A stretch of 64,000 nucleotides of DNA from Diospyros lotus (Eukaryota; Streptophyta; Magnoliopsida; Ericales; Ebenaceae), in contig NC_068349.1 in the NCBI RefSeq assembly GCF_014633365.1, forward strand, positions 18,862,753 to 18,926,752, written 5' to 3'. The translations under genes and the position numbers were made by a program. Below are positions 25,346 through 39,500 of this stretch, piece after piece; the first letter of the stretch is position 1; each line of letters begins with the position of its first letter. The notes beneath the pieces were generated by a model. That model was given only the letters and a program-made list of their open reading frames with translations, was not told the origin of the DNA and did no database searches.

Positions 25346-27547
25346 CTGCCAAAAAATTGAAAAGATAAAAAGGCATGAGTGTAAATTAATTTAGGAAAAA
25401 ATTTTTTAAAAAAAAAAAAAAAAAGAGAGCACTAGGCAAAAACTTTCGATTAGCCATCCTCGTAACACATAAAAAAATGCCATGTATTGCAGTTCCAGCA
25501 TTATCTGTACATAATTTATATAGGCAATATAGCAAGATTACCAGTTCATAAGGCACTAGGGACATAAAAATATGAAGAAAAAAAAAGTAATTATTTCACA
25601 TATCTATATAATATATTTGCCTAATTAATATGTATAAAATATCCCCTTTCCATTGACGTGTCCAGTAGCATTGCGTGCTAATGTCTTTCAAAGCTGTCAT
25701 GTTGAGTGCCCATGGCATATCATCCCTGCGTCTACCTTTTGGACAGCTCTACATCCAAATCATATGCACCAAAGACAGTACAGTCTTAATTTCCCAAGTT
25801 CACACACCCTTGAAAAAAGTAACAAGAATTGACTTAAAACATCTTTCAGTCATGTTTTACCTGGTGAGCTCGGCAAATGAGATCAAGGTCATGCTTCTGA
25901 AGGAATTCAGAAACTTTGTCAGCCCCAAATGTATATGACACACCCCTGTCATTCTCTCCCCATCCTTCAATATCTTTATCAGGGTCAGCCCACAAAAGGT
26001 CGCAGAGAAGGCCCTGATCTGGCACATCAACAGGACGGGCTATGTTCCTGATTTGATCCAAGTTTTTTAAGTCGGGGGATAGTCCACCATGCATGCAGAG
26101 AATCTTCTCATCAATAAGAGCAGCAACAGGCAAGCAGTTAAAGCAATCAGTAAACGTCTTCCAAAGACGGATGTTAAACCTCCTTTTACACTCGTCATAA
26201 AACCCATATATACGGTTAATGGATGCACATTCATGGTTACCCCTGAGAAGGAAAAAGTTTTCCTTGTATTTGATCTTGTATGCAAGGAGAAGGCATATTG
26301 TTTCTATGCTCTGCTTACCACGGTCCACATAGTCCCCCAAAAATAAATAATTTGCTTCAGGTGGGTAGCCCCCATACTCGAACAGTCGTAGAAGATCAGA
26401 AAACTGACCATGAACATCTCCTGAACAAGTAATACAAATAACTCTACATCACTATCTTATAGAATCAACAAAAGAGAAGTACATTTGAAATACACCTGCA
26501 ATACCTGAACAAGCAGGATTAATGCATATAAAAAATCCATACACGATTAACTTACAAAAGAAACTCTCCACCAACAGGTCAAGAGATGATAAACAAAAAT
26601 CATCAATTCATATTTATCAATGAGAAAATGACGAAAACTCCAATACAACAGCATTAATTTTTTGACCAACCACAGTATGAAAAGATCCAGGAAATAGTTC
26701 ACTGGTTAATCATGCAAGTTTCTGACCAAAAGCAGTTAAGGCACAGGTAACAGCAATGGCTGATAAACTGTTGAGTTAGTCATCATTCAGTTAATTGATA
26801 AACATAGAGAAGCCAACTAGTCTTAAAAACAGGCTATACTTTCAGGTGTGATGACAACTTAAATCTGCCAGATTTCACTCATCAAGTTCAAGGTTAGCCC
26901 CTTTACAAACAGAATAACAAAACCTGTTAAGTTGTTCAATAGACCCAAGAGAACTCGGAAAGCAGATAAAACCAATAAATTACTCTGGGTGGTTAGCAAG
27001 AGTGTTTCCACTCAGAGTTAGTAGCAAGAACAGCTGCTAGTCAATGGAGTTAGTAATCTTGTAGTCCATGAAGACGCCAAGCAAAACTCGGGCTTCACAG
27101 CTCAATGATAAAAAGGCTACACTTTCAGCCCCCAAAACCTAGCTCAGCATGATTTTGCTCATCCAAGTTCAAGATAAGCCCCTTACAAATGGAAGAGCCA
27201 ACCTGTTAAGAAGTTCAACAAAACAAAAGAGACTCTCAACTCAGTAACCAATTAATTGCTCTAAATGATCAAGTTAGCCATTGGAATAAGTAGCACTAAA
27301 GTTGCATAGGTAAAAATTGAGAACCCAGGTCCACTGTAGTGACAGTTGAATTAGGAATGGACAACCTTGCTAACCTTAGATTCATGAGCACATTTAACAT
27401 TTCCAAACCTAAAGAACCATGTGTCAAGGGCATCAACACAGGTTTCTGAAGTTAAACAACCAAATATCGATCCAGGTTAAAAGAAATATATATAGTTGGC
27501 CAGAAAAAAAAAAAAGAAAATAATGGACTCAGTTTGTCCAGTAAGCA

Positions 27548-27580
<33 letters not shown>

Positions 27581-30500
27581 ACTGTACAATGTCATGCCAA
27601 AATAAATAAAAGGCAGGCTTACTTAAGAATTATTCTATCATTCAAAAACATAGTGAAAGAAAAGAAATTATAGCAAGCCACCCTTCATGTGACCTTGAAA
27701 AGATCTTCATATCCTGTGTATGATTTATCATTATCAACCTTCAACAGGTGATGTCCTGACTGATTATATGTCTACATGAAATACTAGCCTGAGCAGAAGT
27801 GAAATGGAGAGGATCAACTTTTTCACCAAACCCTATTAATACAAACTAAAATTTCCAAAAACCAGCCCCTTGTTTTTAAGTGGTGTTCTACAGATACAAG
27901 TTGGATTAAATACTGTCCAAAAATGCATGCTTAAAAATAACCACGATGAAAACGGCAAACACAAATAAAACAGTTCATGTCTTGGATTAGTTCCACAGCT
28001 TCACAGAGACACTTCAGTCCAGTGATGATTCCCAAACTTCAATGATTTCAACGATCCAAAAACTTCATTTTGAATTTTTTTTTTTCTTTTTTTTTCTGTA
28101 ATAGTGTCCAGTACACAATACACGTGACTTCAATTTTAAAGTCATGCCCCCAAATACAAATTCTGTGTAGGACTGCATATTAGAAATATGTTTAAAAGAG
28201 ACAAGATATGGAAAATTTTAGTTCATAAGAACTGGTATTAGTATAGAAACTTCAAGCATCACACAACATTTATTAGTGTTGTAATGAAATAGAGGTCTGG
28301 TCTAAACAGCTATTCCTACAAATTGCATTTCTCAAAATATTTTACCATTACATAAAAAATTAGACAGTTGTGATGAAACTATTGAGCATCCATAGAACTC
28401 TAAGGGTAATTAGTGTGCAGGAAATTCAAAGAAATGCCAGGTCCTACAACTAACATTCCCCAAAGGACTTTCAGTGACACCAAACAAAATAACTGCTTAA
28501 AGACATTAATCCCTCCATGTTGTGAAGTACATGTGCCACAATATTAATAGCAAGAAATTATGTCTCACTTGTCAACCAAAGCAACTTGATATTAGAATCA
28601 TTCAATATTAATGTGTGGCCATTAAAAGCAATCTCAAAAAGCTAATCTTCTACAAAGCAAGGACTTCTCATTTTAGGTGCCTTAACCATGTCTGACATCT
28701 AACAGAGATAGATTCTTGTAGGAAATGCAATATGACATGTCTTAATTTTTTTCTTTTTGGACACATTTAAAACATGCAATGGATATATGTCATGAGTTGG
28801 GCATTTACTTGATGTCATGACTAAGTATTTAATATTGTTTATGTTGGAATCTCGGGTAAAGATAGCAGGCAAGACAGCTGTTACAGTTGTAATATACGGT
28901 TATTATGAAAAGGTTGACCGTAGTGATGCAAGACTACAAATGGCTGATTCTATGGCAGTAATCAAGGAAGACAACATAGCAATTAATCTAAAATAATCGT
29001 GTATATATATAAGCTGTAATTAGGATGCTTCTTGTATATACATTCCTTATGTATTCTTTCCCAAACTGTAAATTCTGAAGTTATAAATAGAGAATAATTC
29101 AAAGAGGCAAAATGTCTTTTTGCCTACACTTTCAAAGTCTAGTTACTACTACTCTTACATGGTATCAGAGCCACAACTAGGCCAGTGTCACAACCTAGGA
29201 TTGAGCTAGGGTCTAGAAAGGAAATTGAGAAGAATTCGAGAGAGAGCTGAATTGGAGGGAGAGACTGAGCAGAATTAGAGAGAATAGAGGCAAAACCGGG
29301 GAGATTGAGAGAGAAGTGCAAGGAAAGAAGTCTGAATTCAATATTTTCTTTCATCATATCCTTCTCTACATACTTATAGCCTATATATAGGCTGTCTATA
29401 TGAAAGCAGATTCTAGAAACAGCACTCATGTGCTCTCAACAGAATAAAAAACATCTCCTAACAAACAATTGTAGCTCAATTACATTACTGCCCCCCTCTA
29501 TTGCCCTTGGGAACTTCACAATTTCCCCCTCCTTGAAAGATTTCTTGTCCCCAAGAAACTTATTACCATTGAGCCGTTGTTATTCATCCAATTCTAGATT
29601 TCTTTCTCTATTTTATTGTTCTTTTTTTCTTTCTCCTTCTAGGCTTTTTCCTTTTTTTCTTTTACGTTCCTGTTCTCTTGCTCTTCCTCTGCTGGGACCA
29701 GCACCAAAAACTGGTCTGCTCCAGCTGAAATGACAGCAAGACTGTCATATTGCTTGGGATCAAACATATTCATAACAACAATGAGATATTTTCCTGCTAG
29801 AATTGTTGTCAATCATCTTGACGCCTGATGCAAACAAAGACTTGGACTCCTTAGCCCTCTCCAAAGCCAAGAGCAAGGAAGCAGTATGCCTAGAACCTTC
29901 ATTCTCAGGACTAGGCCTCTAAAGGTTCCATTCCTGAATATTATCCGGTTCTTCAGATATTGGACTAGGCACCTAGGCAACTGTAATGGCCTTTGCTTCC
30001 TCTACAATTCATTGAATAATTCCTCATTTTTCTCCTGTAACTTCTCAATAGGCACATCTTGATCTATCAGCTCTTCTTCTAGTTTATTAACAACTGTAAT
30101 CGAATTCATCTCAACAAATTTCTTTCCCAGTAGAGCCTCAATAACGACTCTGGTAGCTGTCATTCCTACTTTGTCATCATAGATTGTCTGCTCCAATTCA
30201 AGTCTTTCCTCAGCTGCAGTAGAAAAATTCCGAAAAGACAAACTGCCTTCCGAAACTTTTCTTTTTAAGCACTCAAAATGTTCCTTGGAAAAACATTCAG
30301 CTGGAATACTAAACTGGAACATCTGTGAAAAGAATCAGTAAGTCATCCAACTTGTGTTTGAGGTCAACGAATTGATTGCATCCTTCCTGGATTTCTTTTC
30401 TTGTTGTAGCACATTCTTCCTTGAGTCCTTTTCTGATTGAGGCCCATTCTTCTTGATACTAACTCCCTCCACCTAAATCTGTCCTAAGCCTGAAGGTAGC

Positions 30501-33500
30501 CTGCAGATTGCTTGACTCACAACTGAGGACCGATTGGAAATTAATCGCCGAGAAGCATTAGGAAGCAACGATCAAGTACTGTCGAGAATTAATAGTTGGG
30601 GAGCATCAGAAATCAACATCGAACCAAGAGTTGCTACTCCACCTTCAAATCCGAGTCGAGAATTGATCTAAGGAACTCGCCTAGCCTACTTCGACTTTAA
30701 CAGTCAAACATGGATTGCTGGAGTTCCAACCAAGAATCGACCTTTAGGCATTGCCTCTCGGAGTTTCTGCTCGCCGTCAATTTGATTGCTACGATTTGCA
30801 TTGGACAGGGATTGCCTGGCTCTGAACAACTTCGATCAGATTTGCTACTCGCCGTAGACTTGATCACTCAAATTTGCTGCTCGCCATCAATTTCAGAAAC
30901 CTTCTGCACAACTCTAAAACCAAAACTTCTGAAAACTGCTAGCCTATTAAATTTTCGAAAATCACTGATCTAAACAACTTCGATCAACTTCCAAGAAACA
31001 ATAGGCTTCTGCAATTTGCCTAAGAGAATTTGAGCTTCCAAAAACTGGTGGCTCAAATACCAAATGTCACAACCTAGGATTGGTCTAGGGTTTAGAAAGG
31101 AAATTGAGAAGAATGAGAGAGAGAGAGAGAGAGCAGAATTGAAGGGAGAGACTGAGCAAAAATAAAGAGAATAGAAGAAAAACAGGGGAAATTGAGAGAG
31201 AATTGTAAGGAAAGAAGTTTGAATTCAATATTTTCTTTCATCATATCCTTCTCTACATAGTTGTCTATCTGAAATCAGATTCTAGAAACAGCACCCATGT
31301 GCTCTCAACATAATTAAAAATATCTCCTAACAAACAATTGTAACTCAATTACATTATTGCCCCCCCTCTATTGCCCTTGGGAACATGACAACTAGGTGCA
31401 GAAAAGACAATAGTTTGTGCAAAAATGTTACAAGAGGAAGTTAGATCATCTTGTGTTACAGGGCTAAAATGCCTAGCGAGGGACCTAAAACTGCAGTACA
31501 CACTGAAAATCCATCCTTGTTGATTGGTCCAGTGAAACTAGATGGAGGTAACTATCTAACATGGTCCTGCTCTTACAAATTGTTCATCAAAGCCCATGGA
31601 TCGGAAGACTACATCACTAGCATGAAAAGTTAAAAACCTACCATTGGATATATACAAGCCCGACAATGAGAGATAGAGAACTCCCTTGTGATGTCTTGGT
31701 TGGTTAACTCAATACAGCCAAACATTGCCAAGGGATATCTACTGCTTGATACAGTAGGAAAGATCTGGAATGCTGCATCCCAGACCTACTCTCAAGTAGG
31801 ACATGATGCACAAATTTACAAGATCCAAAAAAAGGTATATAAAATTAAACAACGTGGGTGGTCAATCTCTCAATACTATGTCAAATTAAACAGTCTATGG
31901 CAAGAGATAGAATATTATCAAGATTTCCAAGTGGAATGTCCTAATGATGCTTCTAAGATCCAAACAATGATTGTTGGAGGATAAAGATGCGGCCAGTCCT
32001 AAAGGATTAAGGAAAGATGAGATGAGAGGAGGATAATTCTCCCGAATTATCCTCAAGCTAATGTATGATATCTTGTATATTATTTGTAGATTAGTTAAGT
32101 TATTTTTATCTTGTAATCTTGTGCTAGAATTTAGGAGTTTATCTAGTAGTTGTAAAGTAGGAGATAAATTAGGAGATAAGTTTGTATCAAACTAGGAAAC
32201 TTGTGTATATAATTCTAGCTGTTAATGGAGGAAAGCTACAGTAGTTTTCATTGATCTACCGAATTTCTTCATGATATCAGAGCTAGGTTCTGAGTTTCTG
32301 TGGCCAACGATCATTTAGAGTTCTAATTGTAAAAGAACTCTTTAACTTGCACCATGGCTGATGATTCAACAGCCAGTACGGAAACTTCTATCCCTCTTCC
32401 AACAAAGAGCAGTCCAATCCATGCAACTTCTTCACATCCTCCCGCAGCCTTCGATGGATCTTCCCTATAGATTACGTTACACAAGATGAATGGAACTAAC
32501 TTTCGAGAGTGGTCCCAATCAGTCATGCTTGTGATTAAAGGAAAAGGAAAGGTAGGCTATCTAACCGGAGAAACCATAAAACCTAGCCAAGATTCAGCAA
32601 CATATGGAGTATGGGAAGCTGAGAATCTCATTGTCATGGCATGGCTAGTGAATTCAATGGAGCCGAAGGTAGGAAGAACTTACCTCTTCTACAAAAGGGC
32701 AAGCGAAATTTGGAATGCAGTTCGAGAGATCTATTCAGGTCTTGAAAATACCGCTCAAAGCTTCCAAGTTCGATCTACCATTTGATCAACAAAGCAAGAC
32801 AACAACACAGTAACTGAGTATTACAATACCTTGACTGAATTATGGCAAGAGATGGATCTCTTCCATGAGAACACATGGGAATGCTCGGCTGATGGAAAGA
32901 AGTGTAATAAGATGGTGGAGAAAGAAAGGATATTTGACTTCTTACATGGTCTAAATTCAGATTTGGAAGAGGTAAGAGGACGATTGCTTAGGACTAAGGC
33001 CTTTCTCTCAATGAAAGAAGTGTTTGTTGAGGTCAAAAGGGAGGAGAGTAGAAAGAAAGTGATGCTACCTAGTGATTCAGCTAACGAAGGAATGTTACAA
33101 AGTTTTCCTTAAACATATCTTGTGGCCAATCATCTATCACGGCTAAGGGAGAGATGCAGCGAGAGAAACAATGGTGTGACCATTGTAACAAGCCCTATCA
33201 CACTAGGGACACCTACTGGAACTTGTAAGGAAAACTAGCCAATTGGAAACCGAGGAACCAGCGAAACGAAGTGTAGTCTGCCTATATGATGGAATCTGGA
33301 AAAGGGAATTTAGCGTCAATCTCTTTAACCCCAGATCAACTAGAAGTCCTCCAGCAATTGTTGAATCAACAGTTGCTAAATCAGACCAAGATGCAGAAGA
33401 CAACCGAAAGTACGGACAACAATAGCAATCAGGTGGTATCCTTGGCTAAACAAGGTAAGATCAATCACTCTTTATTCTCCAAAAGGCTGTCTACAGGGAT

Positions 33501-36500
33501 TTGGATTATAGATACAGAAGCATCAGATCACATGACATGTGATTTTGAAATTCTATCCAATTTTAAATCTTGTGATCAGAATATTACTGTATTTATGGTT
33601 GATGGAACTAATTCTTTAGTCCAAGGAAGGAGCACAACTTATGTAGCTGGGCTAAGATTAGAATCAGTTCTTTATGTGCCAAATTGAAGAAGTAACTTGC
33701 TGTCAGTAAGCAAGATTACTCAAGATAAGGACTGCTCAGTGATATTCTCTTCTTCCCATTGTGTTTTTAAGAACAAATCTTCAAGGAAGACAATTGGCAA
33801 AGCTGAAGAGAATGGAGGTCTGTATCAAATCTCGAAACTTGATCACTAAAAAGAGTTTAGGTCATTTGTTCAATCCTCTTTAGTTGCAGTTTCAAAATCT
33901 GATTTAATGTTATGGCATGAAAGAATAGGGCACCCTAGCTTCGAGTATATTAAGAGTCTTGTACCCTTCAATTTCTATCAATAAAATTCAAGATTTCCAT
34001 TGTGAACATTTGGGGACCAGTCAGACTTCCAAGTCTAACAAACACTCGATGGTTCATCACCTTTATTGATGATCACACACAAGTTTGCTGGGTCTTCCTC
34101 ATGAAGGACAAATCTGGAACCTATATGGTTTTCAAGAGGTTTCATCTCACGGTCAAAAATGTTTTCCAAGCTTCCATTCATATTTTAAGAAGTGACAATG
34201 GTCGAGAATACTTCTCAAATGACTTTAATCATTATCTAAATGAGCATGGTATTGTTCACCAAAACTCTTGTCCATACAACCTTCAATAAAATGGGATAGC
34301 CGAGAGGAAGAATCGGCACTTACTTGAGACAGCTAGGGCTCTTATGTTCACCCAATCAATCCCAAATTCTTATTGGGGAGAGGTTGTTCTTACAACATCA
34401 TATCTCATAAATTGTCTCCCCTCAAAGACCTTGAATTGAAACTTTCTTCTAAGGTCTTCGGGTGTACCTCATTCGTACACCAAAACCAGTTAAATCCATC
34501 CAAGCTTGACCCAAAAGCACTCGAATGTGTGTTTGTTGGATACTTTCCTGCTCAACAAGGCTATAAGTGCTACAACCCGCAAGTTCATCATTTCTTGGGA
34601 TGTCTCCTTTCTCAAGAATCATCCTTTCTTCCACATACCACTCCAAATGAAAATCCAGCAAACAATTGGAGTATAATCATCTCAGTACCTCTCAATCCCC
34701 TTACTAGCCTACTTCCCTCCACTGAAGCTCATTAGCCTAGCCCCACCCATCCTCCAGCATCTGTCTCCCCATTCCTATATCGTCAAGGGGGGAGAAAGAG
34801 GAGACCAAAATTCCACAGGGTGATCAAGACCTGACTAACCCTCTAAAGGTCTATTCCAGAAGACCTAAGGCTGCTACTCTTCAACCAACCAATCTGTCCA
34901 ACCTGGAGGTAAGTCCAGATAAGACAAGTGATACTGATGTCAATATACAACAATAGCTTGCTAATGATCTAAGTGTTCCAATTGCCTTGAGGAAAGGTAG
35001 AAGGATTTGCACCAAGCATCCTATTACTGATATCATCGGGTACTCAAAACTGTCTCCCTCCTTTAAGGCATTTACTTTCAATTTAGACAGTGTAGCTATT
35101 CCTATAAATGTTTATCAAGCATTGCAAGATAAAAACTAAAAAAAGGCAATCATGGAAGAAATGGCAGCCTTGGAGAAAAATAGTACATGGGAAATTATGG
35201 ATCTTCCGGAGGGAAAGAATGCAGTTGAAAGCAAATGGGTGTTCACTCTGAAGTATAAGTCAGATGGAAGTTTGGAAAAGTATAAGGCAAGGCTTGTAAT
35301 TCAGGGGTTCACTCAAACTCAAGGCTTAGATTATGAAGAAACTTTTGCTCCCATGGCCAAACTCAATTCAATCCGAATTCTACTGTCTTTAGCAGTAAAC
35401 CTGAACTGGAAACTACACCAATTGGACATCAAGAATGCCTTTCTAAACCGAGAATTAGAGGAGGACATTTACATGAGGATACCACCGGGGTTTGAGAAAG
35501 ACAATACAAGAGATAAGGTATGCAAATTGAAAAAATCTTTATACGACCTAAAGCAATCACCTATAGCTTGGTTTAAAAGATTTAGTGACACTCTATACAA
35601 GCTGGGATATAAACAAGGACAAGCAAATCACACCCTCTTTACAAAAACTGGGAAGGATGGAAGGAGAACAATTTTAATGGTCTATGTGGATGATATTATC
35701 ATCACAGGGGACAATAACCAAGAAATTGAGAAGCTAAAAGAACAATTAAGGCAGGCCTTTAAAGTAAAAGAGCTGGGGGAACTACAATACTTCCTTGGTT
35801 TGGAAGTAGCAAGAAGTAAAGATGGTATTTTTGTATCCCAAAGAAAGTACACTCTTGACTTGCTAAAAGAGACGGGCAAACTAGGGTGTAAACCAACAAG
35901 CACACTACTAGAACCAAATTGGAAGAACAAAGAAGGAAAAGAAGAGCATCCAGTGAACAAAGGCATGTACCAACGATTGGTAGGCAAACTCATTTATTTG
36001 TCTCACACAAGGCCGGACATTATCTATACTGTGGGTATAGTTAGCCAATTCATGCATTCTCCAACTAGGAGGCACTTGGAAGCAGCCTATCATATCCTTA
36101 AGTATCTTAAGGGAACACTAGGTAAGGGTCTGCTATTTACAAAAACCGAGACAGAGGTATAGTAGGCTATGCAGATTCCGATTGGGGCAGGTGTTGTGGA
36201 AGATAGCAGATCCACATCTGGTCATTGTACAAAATTATGGGGTAATTTGGTGACTTGGCAGAGCAAGAAACAGCAAGTGGTAACTCGTAGCAGTGCTAAA
36301 GCAGAGTATCACTTAATCCCTCAAGCAATTTGTGAGATGGTATGGGTGGAAAGGTTGATGAGAGATTTGTCTATACCGGTGTCATCTCCTAAGTTTCTCT
36401 ATATTGATAGCAAATTAGCTATCAACATTGTCAACAATCCAATGCAGCATGACTGGATGAAGCATATCCGAATTGATCGGCATTTCATCAAACAAGAGCT

Positions 36501-39500
36501 GGAGGATGGCAACATCAAGCTAACTTATGTCCCAACAGAAGATCAACATGCAAATATTTTGACCAAAGCAATGGGAAAACAAGGCTTTGAATCAATAAGA
36601 AGCAAGCTGAGAATATTTGATATATATTCCTTAGCTTGAGAAGGGGTGTTGGAGGATAAAGATGCGGCCAGTCCTAAAGGATTAAGGAAAGATGAAATGA
36701 GAGAAGGATAATTCTCCCAAATTATCCTCAAGCTAATGTATGATATCTTGTATATTATTTGTAGATTAGTTTTAGTTATTTCTATCTTGTAATCTTGTGC
36801 TAGAATCTAGGAGTTTATCTAGTAGCTGTAAAGTAGGAGATAAATTAGGAGATAAGTTTGTATCAAACTAGGAGACTTGTGTATTTAATTCTAGCTGTTA
36901 ATGGAGGAAAGCTACAGCAGTTTTTATTGATCTACCGAATTTCTTCAATGATCAATAAAGAAAGAGTATTTGATTTTTTTTGCCTGGGTAAGGGTTCAGA
37001 TCTTAGGTAGAGAGACTTTCCCCACCTTGAAGCAGGCTTATTCTTATGCTCACCAAGAAGGGATCAAGAGAATTGTTATGCTCCAGCATACTGCAACAAA
37101 CAAATCAGCTATGATGGTGAAACCATCACTTAACAAAACCTCTATCGACTGCAAGAGTGTCACTAAGAATCTACTGAGGTGTGAATATTGTGGAAAACAT
37201 AGGCACACAAAGGAGACTTGTTGGTCTTTACATGGGAGACCTACTAAGGGAAAGGAAGAAAGGCATGTGGGACGTCATCAAGTTCATCTATCAGAAACTG
37301 TCCAGACAGAAGGGGAGCCACAATCAAAACTTGAAAAACTAGTCCCTCAAGGGAAGAACTAGTTTTCATAAAGCAGGACTAAGATAAAGACGGACTCAAG
37401 CATCACTTCTACATCACACTGGCCCTGTTTGTTGCAGCTTAAAAGTTGCAACTTCTAGCTTCTAGTTTCAAAAAAGTTGGGATGTAGTGTTTGTTTTAAC
37501 TTATAGAATTCTAACTTATAGCTTCTACTAGCTTTTAGAAGGGATAGAAACTGGCTTTTTCAAAGCTGGGGTACCCCAGCTTTTACAACTTCTGCTTAAA
37601 TAATTACATTTTTATGATAATTTTGCCCTTATTTTTAGCAAAGAATTACTCTCTTGTCTACGCAATCATGGGTTTTTCTTTTCCACCGCCATTTCCATTT
37701 TCAAATCTCTTCCTCTCTCTCGTCATCTTCCTCTCTCTCTATATTTTAATTAATTTTTTTATAACACTTAAAACTTATACATATACACTAATTAATTTTT
37801 AAATTATCATTCTATAACTACTAAGGGTATTATGGACAATTATACAAAAATAAGTTATTTTACAGCTTATGGTATCAAACACCACAACTACTTAACTACA
37901 ACTTCTAAGAAACTGCAGCAAACAGGTTCACAACTTATTCTAAGTTTTAAAAGCTATAATCTAAGAAGCTATAAGCTATATGTGAAGTCATTTGTTTTTA
38001 GATTAGTTTCTGTTCTTAGTATTCCCTTTGGGAAGTCTGTTAGCATATTTTTCATCCTGTAATTTGTAGTAGTTAGTTTGTTTCAAAGCTGCCCGGAAAA
38101 TGGTTAAATCCGGTCAAGATAGGGGCAGTTAGTTGTAACTGCCTTGCCCGCCTCTATGCTTTATAAATAGGGGCTGGGAGGGCTCGGTTGTGGGTGTGGA
38201 ATCTCAGGGTTATCTTGTAAGGATTGTGCGGGTGAACTAGGTCAAGAGATTCTGCATTTCTCTTGGGATTTCTTCTCTTGGTAGTCTAGGGTTTTAGACT
38301 AAGGGAAAAGAGAGGGTTTTCTAGTTCATATAATTGCTGTAAAATTGTCAAGATAGTGGAGATTTCATGGGCCTAAGGCAGTCTGGATGTAGGTCTCTTT
38401 TATGAGACTGAACCAGGATAAAATCTTGTGTCCCTTGTTGTGTTTTCTTGCTATGTTCTATTCCTATTTTTGTTCTTTCTATCGAGTGATTGTGTGTATA
38501 TTGTTTGGGGATATAATCAGTGAGTCTTGAGGGGTAGTTTGCTGTAAGTGTGTGGTGGTCTCAAGAACTACACTATAATTTCTTTAATTAAGCTGCAACA
38601 AACGGGGCCACTATCCCCAAGCAAGTATAACTGGTAGTGCTCCTACTCAAGGCACTATTACAACATTCCATTCCTCAAATTTTGTAGAACAACCAACCTG
38701 GATCATAAATTTTGGGGCTCCAACCCATATGACTAGATTATCTAATTGCTACTTGACCTATACCCTATGTTCCGACACAAAAAGGTTAAAATTGCAAATG
38801 GTACCCCCTCTCTTATTTCTAGGAAAGGGACTATTAACTACAACAAAAACCTCAAACTATAATCTGTTCTTTATGTTCCTAATTTTGTAAATAACTTATT
38901 ATAGGTAAGTTCTATCACAAATTCCCTAAACTGTAAAATTACTTTCTTCCTTACCCATTGTGTTTCCAGGAGGTGAGCACAGTGAAAATGATTTGACTCT
39001 AGTGGACTAGTTGATGTCTTGTACTTTTTGGACAATAAATCATTCTCTCAGCCTAAAAACCAAGCCCTAAAAGTTAACCAACTGACATCAACTAAGAAGG
39101 AGCTAATGTAATGGAATCAAAGATTAGGTCATCCTTTTTATTCAATAATAGGGAAGATTATTCCTAGTTTGAGTAAACAATGTAGTAATACCAGTATATT
39201 TTGCAAAGCTTGTGAGTTTGGTAAACACACAAGAAGTACTTACCCTACAATTAATAAAAGGAGTACTAAGCCTTCCATGATTGTCCATTCAGATGTTTGG
39301 AGACCTAGTAGGGTTAAAGCAATCATTGGATACAAGTGGTTTATTACCTTTATAGATTGCTTTAGTCAAACAACTTGGGTTTACCTTATGACATAAAAGT
39401 AAAGCTGGTCATTGTTTCAAGTCCTTTCACAAGATGGCAACTACTCAATTTAATACAAAAATTTGAGTCCTCAAAAGTGGCAATGGCTTAGAATATAAGG

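Larger units (their letters stand above)
31972..36947 (+). mobile_element. Copia-B: nearly complete Ty1-copia retrotransposon
   Basis: The LTRs are 31972-32271 (300 bp) and 36647-36947 (301 bp), TGTTGGAGGATAAAG to CGAATTTCTTCA. A perfect 5-bp duplication ATGAT flanks it (31967-31971 and 36948-36952). The primer site TGATATCAGAGC starts at 32272, and the polypurine tract GCTTGAGAAGGGG ends at 36646. By eye the LTRs differ at about a dozen positions (roughly 96% identical), so it is the youngest dated element here. It has the order gag, protease, integrase, reverse transcriptase, RNase H. A 336-codon reverse transcriptase frame is intact, but gag, protease and integrase contain stops, so it is not autonomous. 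It sits inside the gag of Copia-A. Confidence 0.95.

Noticed and set aside
25675..25938. Plus-strand frame opposite PP1
   Set aside because: Covers PP1 intron 2 and part of exon 2 on the opposite strand; a shadow frame. The same holds for 26089-26346.
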